This document shows positions 6,031-11,635 of a stretch of 12,290 nucleotides of DNA, in pieces; the first letter of the stretch is position 1, and each line of letters starts with the position of its first letter. Both the position numbers and the translations under genes were made by a program. The stretch comes from an uncultured Bacilli bacterium (GTDB taxonomy: Bacteria; Bacillota_I; Bacilli_A; RF39; UBA660). The notes below the pieces were generated by a model. The model saw nothing but the letters and a program-made list of their open reading frames with translations. It was not told the DNA's origin and did no database searches. The stretch lies in the NCBI GenBank assembly GCA_947629125.1, contig CANRCO010000030.1:1-12290 (forward strand). Direction: 5' to 3'.

Positions 6031-7222
6031 AGTTGAATTATTAGCTCCAGCGGGAGATTTAGAAAGATTAAAAATTGCTTTTATCTATGGAGCTGATGCT
6101 GTTTATGTAGGTGGTTATAAATATAGTTTAAGAGCTAATGCAAAAAATTTTAGTTTAGAAAATTTAAAAGTTGCTACAAAGTTTGCTCATGATTTAGCTA
6201 AAAAAGTTTATGTTACCATTAATATTTTATTCCATAATGAAGATTTAGCTGAGTTAAGTGATTATTTAAAAGAGTTAGCTAAAATAAATGTTGATGCAAT
6301 TATTGCTAGTGATATCATTGTTTTTAAATTAATTAAAAAGTTAAATTTACCACTCGAAATGCATTTATCTACGCAAGCTAGTACTCTTAATAGTAAAAGT
6401 GCCAAGTTTTACCAAGATTTAGGAATAAAAAGAGTAGTATTGGCTCGCGAAGCAACGAAAGAAGATATTATAAGTATCAAGAAAAATACTAATTTAGAAA
6501 TTGAACATTTTATTCATGGAGCTATGTGTAGTGCTTTTAGTGGACAGTGTGTTTTATCTAATTATTGTACTAATCGTGATAGTAATCGAGGACTTTGTGC
6601 TCAGGTTTGTCGTTGGAGTTTAAAAAAAGATAATGATACAGAAATTTTTAGTATTACGCCAAAAGATTTAAATGAAGTAGCATATATTAAAGATATGTTA
6701 AATATTGGAATTGATTCTTTTAAAGTTGAAGGAAGAATGCGTTCTATTTATTACATTGCTACAGTTATATATGTTTATCGCCAAATTATTGATAAAATAT
6801 ATGATAATACTTTAACTTCTTCCTTAACTAAATATTATTTAGATATTTTAAATCGTTGTGCAAATAGAGAATCTACTTCGCAATTTTATAATGGTCTTCC
6901 TACTGAAAATGAACAATATTTTTTAGGACGTCAAGAAGAATCTAATCAAGATTTTTTAGGAATAGTTTTAGATTATGATGAAAAAAATAAAATTGCCTTA
7001 ATTGAACAACGTAATTATTTTAAATTAAATGATACAGTAGAATTTTTTGGCCCAAAGACGGAAACTTTTACTTATCAAATACATAAAATATTAGACGATA
7101 ACGATAATGAAATAACAATAGCTAACCATCCGCAAATGCTTATTAAATTGCCTTGTCAAATAAAATTAAATAAAAATGATATGATGCGTTTAAAAATATT
7201 TGACAAAGATAGCTATTTGTAG
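6023..7222 (+). CDS. trhP2: Peptidase U32 family tRNA 5-hydroxyuridine synthesis protein TrhP2 (YrrO-like)
   Basis: Member of the U32 'peptidase' family, now linked to RNA hydroxylation. B. subtilis YrrO (TrhP2) is needed for 5-hydroxyuridine at tRNA position 34. The 399-residue product opens with ELLAPAGDLERLKIA and GADAVYVGG, the usual barrel start. The U32 signature runs from Glu161 (EHFIHGAMCSAFSGQCVLS) with Cys169 and Cys176; Cys192 and Cys196 (GLCAQVC) complete a four-cysteine set like that shown to hold a 4Fe-4S cluster in related U32 proteins. A KVEGRMRS motif near 235-242 and a C-terminal beta-barrel-like domain (about 310-395) follow. The ATG overlaps the trhP1 stop by eight bases. 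In B. subtilis the next gene is udk, but here greA follows directly. A protease role is unlikely. The same family includes RlhA, so the exact RNA target rests on the trmR-trhP1 context. Confidence 0.9.
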   Translation: MNKVELLAPAGDLERLKIAFIYGADAVYVGGYKYSLRANAKNFSLENLKVATKFAHDLAKKVYVTINILFHNEDLAELSDYLKELAKINVDAIIASDIIVFKLIKKLNLPLEMHLSTQASTLNSKSAKFYQDLGIKRVVLAREATKEDIISIKKNTNLEIEHFIHGAMCSAFSGQCVLSNYCTNRDSNRGLCAQVCRWSLKKDNDTEIFSITPKDLNEVAYIKDMLNIGIDSFKVEGRMRSIYYIATVIYVYRQIIDKIYDNTLTSSLTKYYLDILNRCANRESTSQFYNGLPTENEQYFLGRQEESNQDFLGIVLDYDEKNKIALIEQRNYFKLNDTVEFFGPKTETFTYQIHKILDDNDNEITIANHPQMLIKLPCQIKLNKNDMMRLKIFDKDSYL

Positions 7223-7228
7223 TATTCT
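7200..7228 (+). promoter_or_regulatory. Possible internal promoter for greA
   Basis: A perfect TTGACA (7200-7205) in the last codons of trhP2 is followed after 17 bases by TATTCT (7223-7228, four of six matches). Transcription would start near 7235, upstream of the greA Shine-Dalgarno (GAGGTGA, 7247-7253). The -35 box is perfect and the spacing ideal, but the -10 is weak, so greA may also be read from the upstream operon. Confidence 0.45.
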
Positions 7229-7261
7229 TAGAGAAATAATTTTTATGAGGTGAAATAAATA

Positions 7262-7729
7262 ATGAAAAAAGATAATATTTGTTATTTAACAGCAGAAGGT
7301 TATTTAAATTTAGAAAATGAATTAAATGATTTAAAATTAAATAAAAGACCAGAAGTTATTAAAGCTTTGAAAGAAGCAAGAGCTATGGGTGATTTATCAG
7401 AGAATGCCGATTATGATGCTGCTAGAAATGACCAAGCTCAATTAGAAGCTCGAATCAAAGAATTAGAATATAAATTAGAACATTGTGAAATTGTTGATAA
7501 GAAAAATAATGATGAAGTTCATATTGGTTCTAAAATTACTATTCTTTATGATGATGGTGAAGAAGAAGAATATCAAATTGTTGGTTCAATGGAAGCAGAT
7601 CCATTTAATAATAAAATATCTAATGAATCACCAATTGGAATTGCTGTTTTAGGACATAAGGTCGGTGAAATTATTTCTGTAGAAAGTCCTAATGGTTCAT
7701 ATGATGTTACATTAAAAGCAATTGCCTAG
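7262..7729 (+). CDS. greA: Transcription elongation factor GreA
   Basis: Cleavage factor that enters the RNA polymerase secondary channel and stimulates cutting of backtracked RNA so elongation can resume. At 155 residues it matches the family length. The N-terminal half is the antiparallel coiled coil: YLNLENELNDLK, the tip GDLSENADYDAAR with the two acidic residues Asp44 and Glu47 that position the catalytic metal, then DQAQLEARIKELE. The C-terminal half is the FKBP-like domain, with IGSKITILYDDGEEEEYQIV, a segment ending NKISNESPIGIAVLG, and a G-x-x-I-S-V-x-x-P-N-G-x-Y close. It has a strong ribosome binding site 8 to 10 bases before the ATG. Its stop codon is inside the terminator stem, and no transcript from here should continue into the cassette downstream. 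Confidence 0.97.
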   Translation: MKKDNICYLTAEGYLNLENELNDLKLNKRPEVIKALKEARAMGDLSENADYDAARNDQAQLEARIKELEYKLEHCEIVDKKNNDEVHIGSKITILYDDGEEEEYQIVGSMEADPFNNKISNESPIGIAVLGHKVGEIISVESPNGSYDVTLKAIA

Positions 7730-7758
7730 ATACATTTTTTACAAAATGTATCTTTTTT
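7728..7758 (+). terminator. Strong terminator after greA
   Basis: A perfect 11-bp stem (AGATACATTTT, 7728-7738, with AAAATGTATCT, 7743-7753) closes a TTAC loop and is followed by T to 7758. The last two bases of the greA stop codon are part of the stem. The -35 box of the next promoter starts two bases after the T run, so the boundary between greA and the small-gene cassette is very sharp. Confidence 0.85.
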
Positions 7759-7760
7759 AT

Positions 7761-7790
7761 TTGACAATCAATCATGATTGAAGGTATAAT
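7761..7790 (+). promoter_or_regulatory. Promoter of the WXG100 cassette
   Basis: Perfect TTGACA (7761-7766) and perfect TATAAT (7785-7790) with an 18-base spacer form the closest match to consensus in the window. Transcription would start near 7797, giving an 18-base leader with AGAGGAGGA (7801-7809) before the first ATG. A second TATAAT at 7795-7800 has no matching -35. The spacer is almost filled by a palindrome. Confidence 0.8.
7768..7781. promoter_or_regulatory. Perfect 14-bp palindrome between -35 and -10, putative operator
   Basis: TCAATCATGATTGA is a perfect 14-bp inverted repeat. It begins one base after the -35 box and ends three bases before the -10 box, the position where a dimeric repressor would block RNA polymerase or a MerR-type activator would act on a spacer longer than 17 bases. 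No regulator gene is encoded nearby, so the binding protein is unknown and the operator role is inferred. Confidence 0.55.
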
Positions 7791-7814
7791 TATTTATAAT
7801 AGAGGAGGAAATAT

Positions 7815-8426
7815 ATGGCAACTAATGATGAAATATTAAGTCGCTATGACGGAGTCAATGGTGGTATTAATAAGCAATTAGATCAAATGCAAACCGGCAC
7901 TTATAAAGGGGCGCCTTTATATCAAAATAAATATGTTATGCAAACAGTTGTTGATGACAATGGAAAATATACAGACTATGTTATGGACAAAAAAACGTAT
8001 GATAAATATTTAAATAGTGAATATGCAAATACTAATGAAGGAATAGTTAAGTATGCTAAAGAGGATAATAATGTACATAAGTATACTGCTACTAATAATG
8101 CAATTTACGCAATGAATAAAGGAACAATTGATTCAGTACCAAAGTTAACTGCTTTGAATCATGATGAGGTTATCTCTTTATGTAATAGTTTAAAAACTAA
8201 AAATGAAGATTTAGAACAAAAAATTAAAATGGTAGAAGATGCAATGAAATCTTTAGAAAATACAATGTATACAAAAAACACTCAAGATCAAATTAAAATA
8301 TTAAATGAACATATTGATTGTATAAGAAAACATATTGATATAATGGCTGAAATAATCAATTTATTTGAACAATATGCTGATGATATAGAATCCGGTTCTT
8401 CATCACTAAATGGAGGTAGATATTAA
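7815..8426 (+). CDS. Unknown 203-aa protein with C-terminal helical hairpin (cassette gene 1)
   Basis: First gene of the six-gene cassette; I do not recognise a family. There is no signal peptide or membrane segment. Residues 1-110 are polar, rich in Tyr, Asn and Lys, with a likely beta-type part (QNKYVMQTVVDDNGKYTDYV at about 37-56) leading into a helix with KKTYDKYL. Residues 115-192 look like a long antiparallel helical pair with heptad-like spacing: LKTKNEDLEQKIKMVEDAMKSLE, a turn near 149-156, then IKILNEHIDCIRKHIDIMAEIINLFEQYADDIE. The size resembles the ESAT-6 hairpin fold, but the turn has no WXG. The tail is Ser/Gly-rich. The ATG at 7815 follows AGAGGAGGA at a good distance. The stop shares one base with the next ATG, so co-translation is likely. 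It may be an adaptor, a carrier partner or a substrate of a type VII pathway; this is inference from the neighbours only. Confidence 0.75.
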   Translation: MATNDEILSRYDGVNGGINKQLDQMQTGTYKGAPLYQNKYVMQTVVDDNGKYTDYVMDKKTYDKYLNSEYANTNEGIVKYAKEDNNVHKYTATNNAIYAMNKGTIDSVPKLTALNHDEVISLCNSLKTKNEDLEQKIKMVEDAMKSLENTMYTKNTQDQIKILNEHIDCIRKHIDIMAEIINLFEQYADDIESGSSSLNGGRY

Positions 8427-8938
8427 TGAATTTTTCTGTTAGAATTACAAGTAATCTTCAAGCTAGCAATTTTTTAGATGATCTTTTTAAAGAACTTGGT
8501 GATATTTCATCTTATCCTCAAGAATATTATGATGAATTAACTAGTTTTGATGGGGTAGCTGGGCCTGGGAAAGAAGCCTTAAATAAATTTGCTGCAAGTT
8601 TATTTACATATTTGAGATTCTTTTGTGATGAAACTAAAAATATTCATAAAGCTATTTTAGAAGATTTATATAAAGTTCAAGATATTGAAAAAGGATGGAT
8701 TGATGATGAAGTTGATAGTATTCAATCTTCTGTTAATACTAGAGCTGCAGAAACTACTACAACAACAAATACTACTACTCAAGCAACAAGTAGTACTCAA
8801 CCAACTAATAGTCAAGCAGCCACATCTGGTCCATCTTTAGATAGTTTAAAATCACAAATTAATACAAATAGTGTAAATAATGGTTCAACTAATAATTCAA
8901 ACAATGATGCTCCATCATTTTTTATAGGATTTGATTAG
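8426..8938 (+). CDS. Unknown helical protein with Thr/Ser/Asn-rich tail (cassette gene 2; possibly LXG/ESAT-6-like)
   Basis: A 170-residue product in two parts. Residues 1-104 are predicted helical: a first helix (about 10-25), a turn with FDGVAGPG at 41-48, and a long helix (about 49-85) ending in YKVQD (82-86), which fits the YxxxD/E pattern seen after the hairpin in type VII substrates. The F-x-G turn, the long helix and the following IDDEVDSI segment recall the N-terminal part of LXG domains, but the match is by eye and weak. Residues 105-170 are low complexity (Thr, Ser, Asn, Gln), starting with a Thr tract encoded by ACT/ACA repeats and ending in a hydrophobic PSFFIGF. No toxin domain is attached. 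There is no signal peptide, although such tails are usual in exported or surface proteins. GGAGGT (8412-8417) lies before the ATG, which overlaps the previous stop by one base. Confidence 0.75.
   Translation: MNFSVRITSNLQASNFLDDLFKELGDISSYPQEYYDELTSFDGVAGPGKEALNKFAASLFTYLRFFCDETKNIHKAILEDLYKVQDIEKGWIDDEVDSIQSSVNTRAAETTTTTNTTTQATSSTQPTNSQAATSGPSLDSLKSQINTNSVNNGSTNNSNNDAPSFFIGFD
8753..8779 (+). repeat. ACT/ACA threonine-codon repeat inside cassette gene 2
   Basis: Nine codons in a row read ACT, ACT, ACA, ACA, ACA, AAT, ACT, ACT, ACT, coding Thr5-Asn-Thr3 at residues 110-118. The tract starts the low-complexity tail. Gain or loss of triplets would change tail length without a frameshift. Confidence 0.7.
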
Positions 8939-8951
8939 AAGGAGGATAAAT

Positions 8952-9242
8952 ATGGCAATAAATACTAGAACATCAGTAAATTATAGTAGTTTTGATCAAT
9001 TTAATAGAGAAATTTTAGATTTAATAGATGATTTAAAAGAACACAAAAGAACCATGGCTGGCATAGTTGATGATATATGTACAGAAGACTGGGTCGGTCG
9101 AGATGCTGATGAATTTCGAGCTAAATTTGAAAACAATTTGTTTCCTTTTCTTGAAACTTACATAAATGGGTTAAATGATATATTAGAAGATGAATCTGGC
9201 TATATTGAAAGTATTAAAAATGCTAGTAGTAACTATAATTAG
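8952..9242 (+). CDS. WXG100 family protein (cassette gene 3)
   Basis: A 96-residue member of the WXG100 (ESAT-6/YukE-like) family, small helical-hairpin proteins secreted as dimers by type VII secretion systems. Helix 1 covers about residues 12-42. The turn carries W47-V48-G49 inside EDWVGRDADEF, with the usual acidic and aromatic residues after the motif, and helix 2 runs from about 51 to 90. The length is typical for the family. I chose ATG 8952 over an in-frame TTG at 8931: AAGGAGGA (8939-8946) sits six bases ahead of 8952, while the TTG start would overlap the previous gene and add a basic MIRRRIN extension foreign to the family. There is no signal peptide, as expected. No clear YxxxD/E is present at the C-terminus, so any export signal may be supplied by a partner. 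Confidence 0.88.
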   Translation: MAINTRTSVNYSSFDQFNREILDLIDDLKEHKRTMAGIVDDICTEDWVGRDADEFRAKFENNLFPFLETYINGLNDILEDESGYIESIKNASSNYN

Positions 9243-9254
9243 GAGGTAATATAA

Positions 9255-9605
9255 ATGAAAAATACTGATTATATGAATATGAATTCTGATGAATTATCAA
9301 CTTTAACTAATGATTTAAAAAATTTAGGTTCTCAAATAGAAGATACTTTAAATGACATTTATAATGAGCTAAATAATTTAGTTTCAAGTGGTTTAAATGC
9401 TGGTTCCATCATTTATACAACAGAACAATGGATGGATATTGTCAATAAAGAAAAAGATGGAATAAACTATTACACTTATAATTTGTATAATAAAATCACA
9501 AACAACATTGATGACATTACCGAAATTAATACTACTTATAACGATAGATTAAATGAAGCTTTGAATACTTTGACTAATGAATTAAGTAAATATGATTTAG
9601 ATTAG
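9255..9605 (+). CDS. Unknown acidic helical protein without WXG (cassette gene 4)
   Basis: A 116-residue protein of no family I can name, rich in Asn, Asp, Leu and Thr. It looks like a helical hairpin: residues 11-45 (DELSTLTNDLKNLGSQIEDT and on) form one amphipathic helix, a loop with Ser/Gly/Ala at 44-51 follows, and residues 57-114 form a long second helix. A tryptophan (W59, in EQWMDIV) lies just after the turn, but no glycine follows at +2, so it is not a canonical WXG motif. Size, composition and position resemble the small helical partners that accompany LXG or WXG substrates in type VII loci, which is only an analogy. The Shine-Dalgarno AGGAGGT (9241-9247) is strong and overlaps the upstream stop codon. 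No signal peptide or membrane segment is seen. Confidence 0.72.
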   Translation: MKNTDYMNMNSDELSTLTNDLKNLGSQIEDTLNDIYNELNNLVSSGLNAGSIIYTTEQWMDIVNKEKDGINYYTYNLYNKITNNIDDITEINTTYNDRLNEALNTLTNELSKYDLD

Positions 9606-9617
9606 GAGGATTATTTT

Positions 9618-9899
9618 ATGGAATATTCAATGTATGGAGACGAAATAGCATTTGATTATGGTCAAGTATCAGACTGTGCATATCGTTTAGAAGACTATTT
9701 AGCAGATTTAAGAGACAAAAATGGTAAATTGCAAAGTTTATTAGATTATTTACCAAAAGTATGGCAAGGAATATCTGCAGATGCTGCTTACAACGAATTA
9801 AGTGAAATGCTAGATTTAGTTGATCAAACAATTATTAATCTTGAAAGATTAGTTGATCGTTATCAAAACCAAGCAAAACGTATGGCTGACTATATGTAG
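9618..9899 (+). CDS. WXG100 family protein (cassette gene 5)
   Basis: A 93-residue protein and the most canonical WXG100 member here. Residues 10-44 form helix 1 (VSDCAYRLEDYLADLRDK and on), the turn has W49-Q50-G51 in PKVWQGISADAAYNEL, and helix 2 runs from about 53 to 93, ending RYQNQAKRMADYM. The pattern of W-x-G, then A-A-Y and a long amphipathic helix matches EsxA/YukE-type proteins. There is no exact YxxxD/E in the tail: the tyrosine near the end is followed by QNQA. The Shine-Dalgarno AGGAGGA (9604-9610) overlaps the previous stop. Together with cassette gene 3 it could form a heterodimer of the EsxA/EsxB type, or each could be a homodimer; this is inference. No secretion machinery gene is within reach in this window. 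Confidence 0.9.
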   Translation: MEYSMYGDEIAFDYGQVSDCAYRLEDYLADLRDKNGKLQSLLDYLPKVWQGISADAAYNELSEMLDLVDQTIINLERLVDRYQNQAKRMADYM

Positions 9900-9913
9900 A
9901 AAGGATTTAAATT

Positions 9914-10267
9914 ATGGGAAATACTCATTATGAAATTTTAGTTAACTATAATAATATTTATAATAATAATGAAGAGTTAAAAAAATATAGTAATCTAATT
10001 GTAGAAGATATGAATCAAATAGTAAATTCAATTCGTAATTTTGTGGATTTTGATGAAAATGATAATGTGGCAACTTCTACAGCTAATGAAGTAGCTCAAC
10101 AAACTATTAGATTTACTAGCTCTTTAGAAAATTATACGAATAAAATATATAATGCAGTTACAAATAGATTAGAAACAATGGATTTAACTAATAAAGATTT
10201 TGAGCAAAAATTTGTTACTTTAATTGAAAAATTTGATGCCTTATATGATTTTAGTCAAATTCATTAA
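9914..10267 (+). CDS. Unknown helical protein, last gene of the WXG100 cassette (cassette gene 6)
   Basis: A 117-residue protein that I do not recognise. It begins with a Tyr/Asn-rich stretch (residues 6-19), then a helix at about 20-44, an acidic loop FVDFDENDN at 43-51, and a long second helix at about 53-112. The architecture again resembles a WXG-type hairpin, but the turn is Phe/Asp-rich and has no Trp. No signal peptide, membrane segment or cysteine is present. AGAAAGGA (9898-9905) serves as Shine-Dalgarno and touches the stop of cassette gene 5. A terminator starts four bases after the stop, so it closes the operon. It could be an immunity, chaperone or substrate protein; nothing in the sequence decides between these. 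Confidence 0.72.
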   Translation: MGNTHYEILVNYNNIYNNNEELKKYSNLIVEDMNQIVNSIRNFVDFDENDNVATSTANEVAQQTIRFTSSLENYTNKIYNAVTNRLETMDLTNKDFEQKFVTLIEKFDALYDFSQIH

Positions 10268-10270
10268 TTT

Positions 10271-10292
10271 ACAGATTAATATCTGTTTTTTT
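10271..10292 (+). terminator. Terminator of the WXG100 cassette
   Basis: ACAGAT (10271-10276) and ATCTGT (10281-10286) form a perfect 6-bp stem with loop TAAT, followed by T from 10286 to 10292. It starts four bases after the last cassette stop and lies before the tig promoter, so the cassette is a closed unit. Confidence 0.75.
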
Positions 10293-10304
10293 ATTTTTGA
10301 AAAG

Positions 10305-10333
10305 TTGACTTTTCATAATTGATTTAATATAAT
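10305..10333 (+). promoter_or_regulatory. Promoter of tig
   Basis: TTGACT (10305-10310, five of six matches) and TATAAT (10328-10333, perfect) are separated by 17 bases. Transcription would start near 10340, giving a leader of about 20 bases with a GAAAGGA Shine-Dalgarno. This is a strong constitutive-looking promoter, fitting an abundant chaperone. Confidence 0.8.
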
Positions 10334-10360
10334 AAAAGAAGTTTTGAAAGGATGTTAATA

Positions 10361-11608
10361 ATGAAAAAAAATGTTATAGAAAAAGAAGTAACTATTGAAG
10401 GTGCTGAATGGGAAAAAGCTTTAGATGCCGCTTTTAAAAAACAAAATAAAAATGCTAAAATTGATGGTTTCCGTAAAGGTACTGCTCCTAAAAATATTTT
10501 TATTAAAAAATATGGTATTGAATCTTTATATCAAGATGCTATAGAAAAAGTTGCTGATATTGCTTATAAAAAGGTTTTAGACGAAACAAAAGCTAAACCT
10601 GTTATTGAACCAACTTTAGATATTAAATCAATTGATGAAAAAAAGGCTGTATTTAAATTTACAATTATTAATAAACCAGAAGTTACTTTAGGTGAATATA
10701 AAAATTTAGGAATCAAAAAAGAAGAAGCTAAAATAACTAAAAAAGAAATTGATGAAGAAATTGCTCGTCTTCAAACTCAATTTGCCGAAGTTGTAGTTAA
10801 AGAAAAAGGGGCAATTGAAAAAGGCGATACAGCTATTATCGATTTTGATGGTTATGTTGATGGTAAAAAATTAGATGGTGGTCATGGTGAAAACTATCCA
10901 TTAGAAATTGGCTCTAATACTTTTATTCCAGGATTTGAAGATGGTTTAATTGGTCTAAAAGTAGGAGATACTAAAGAGTTAAATTTAACTTTCCCAGAAG
11001 ATTATGTTGCTGATTTAAAAGACAAAAAAGTTAAATTTGATGTAAAAGTAAACGAAATTAAAACTAAAGTTTTACCTAAGTTAGGTACAGAATTCTATTT
11101 AGATTTAGGTATGGATGATGTTAAAACTGAAGAAGACTTGCGTAAAGAAATTGAAAAGAATTTAAAAGAAGAAAAACAAGTTAAAATTGAAGATGAATAC
11201 ATTGAAAAATGTTTAAGTAAAGCAGCTGGTAATATGAAAGTTGATATTAATCCCGAAATAATTGATGAAGAAGTACATCGCATGATGCATCAATTAGCTG
11301 AACAATTAAAAATGCAAGGTTTAAGTTTAGAACAATATCAACAATTTACTGGTATGGACCATGAAAAAATGCATGAGCAAATGGAACCAGAAGCTAAAAA
11401 AAGAGTAGAATATCGTTATTTATTAGATGCTGTAAGTGAAAAAGAAAAAATTGAATTTACCAAAGATGAAGTTGAAGCTAAAGCTAAAGAGATGGCTGAT
11501 AATTATGGTATCAGTGTTGATGAATTAATTAAAGCTTATGGTAGTATGGATATTGTTAAATATGATATGCAAATGCATCGAGCTATTGAAATCGTTAAAG
11601 GTGAATAA
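10361..11608 (+). CDS. tig: Trigger factor (ribosome-associated chaperone and peptidyl-prolyl isomerase)
   Basis: Chaperone that binds next to the ribosomal exit tunnel and shields nascent chains. The 415-residue product has three domains: the ribosome-binding N-domain (about 1-115) with the signature GFRKG at 36-40 followed by T-A-P; the FKBP-type isomerase domain (about 150-235) with GDTAIIDFDGYVDGK, IPGFEDGLIGLKVGD and LTFPEDY; and a long helical C-domain (about 240-415), rich in Glu, Lys and Met, that forms the arms of the cradle. The length is close to the usual 425-435, and the N-terminus is a few residues shorter than in E. coli. I chose ATG 10361 over ATG 10352, because GAAAGGA (10346-10352) overlaps the latter and lies eight bases before the former. 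It is a single-gene unit with its own promoter and terminator. In Bacillus tig lies near clpX/lon; here it lies next to the WXG100 cassette and a rubrerythrin gene. Confidence 0.97.
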   Translation: MKKNVIEKEVTIEGAEWEKALDAAFKKQNKNAKIDGFRKGTAPKNIFIKKYGIESLYQDAIEKVADIAYKKVLDETKAKPVIEPTLDIKSIDEKKAVFKFTIINKPEVTLGEYKNLGIKKEEAKITKKEIDEEIARLQTQFAEVVVKEKGAIEKGDTAIIDFDGYVDGKKLDGGHGENYPLEIGSNTFIPGFEDGLIGLKVGDTKELNLTFPEDYVADLKDKKVKFDVKVNEIKTKVLPKLGTEFYLDLGMDDVKTEEDLRKEIEKNLKEEKQVKIEDEYIEKCLSKAAGNMKVDINPEIIDEEVHRMMHQLAEQLKMQGLSLEQYQQFTGMDHEKMHEQMEPEAKKRVEYRYLLDAVSEKEKIEFTKDEVEAKAKEMADNYGISVDELIKAYGSMDIVKYDMQMHRAIEIVKGE

Positions 11609-11623
11609 TTTTCATCTTTTTTT
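11597..11623 (+). terminator. Terminator of tig, containing the stop codon
   Basis: AAAGGTGAA (11597-11605) pairs with TTCATCTTT (11611-11619) with one G-U pair. The loop TAATT holds the tig stop codon, and the T run extends to 11623. The layout is the same as at the end of ftsZ. Confidence 0.7.
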
Positions 11624-11635
11624 CTTTTTAATAAC

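Noticed and set aside
8426..8938. Full LXG polymorphic toxin
   Set aside because: The protein is too short and its C-terminal part is low-complexity with no catalytic motif; no immunity-type gene follows that I can identify.
8931..8951. Extended TTG start for cassette gene 3
   Set aside because: The TTG overlaps the upstream gene, adds a basic extension unlike WXG100 proteins, and includes the Shine-Dalgarno that clearly serves ATG 8952.
9616..9831. Open frame of 71 codons on the minus strand opposite cassette gene 5
   Set aside because: It lies wholly within a clear WXG100 gene, has no convincing ribosome binding site, and its Leu/Ile-rich composition is the expected mirror of an AT-rich helical gene.
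10352..10360. Upstream ATG for trigger factor
   Set aside because: The Shine-Dalgarno GAAAGGA overlaps this ATG; spacing and the family N-terminus favour ATG 10361.
7730..10360. Insertion sequence or prophage remnant carrying the cassette
   Set aside because: No transposase, integrase, terminal inverted repeats, target duplications or tRNA edge is visible, and base composition by eye does not differ from the flanks.
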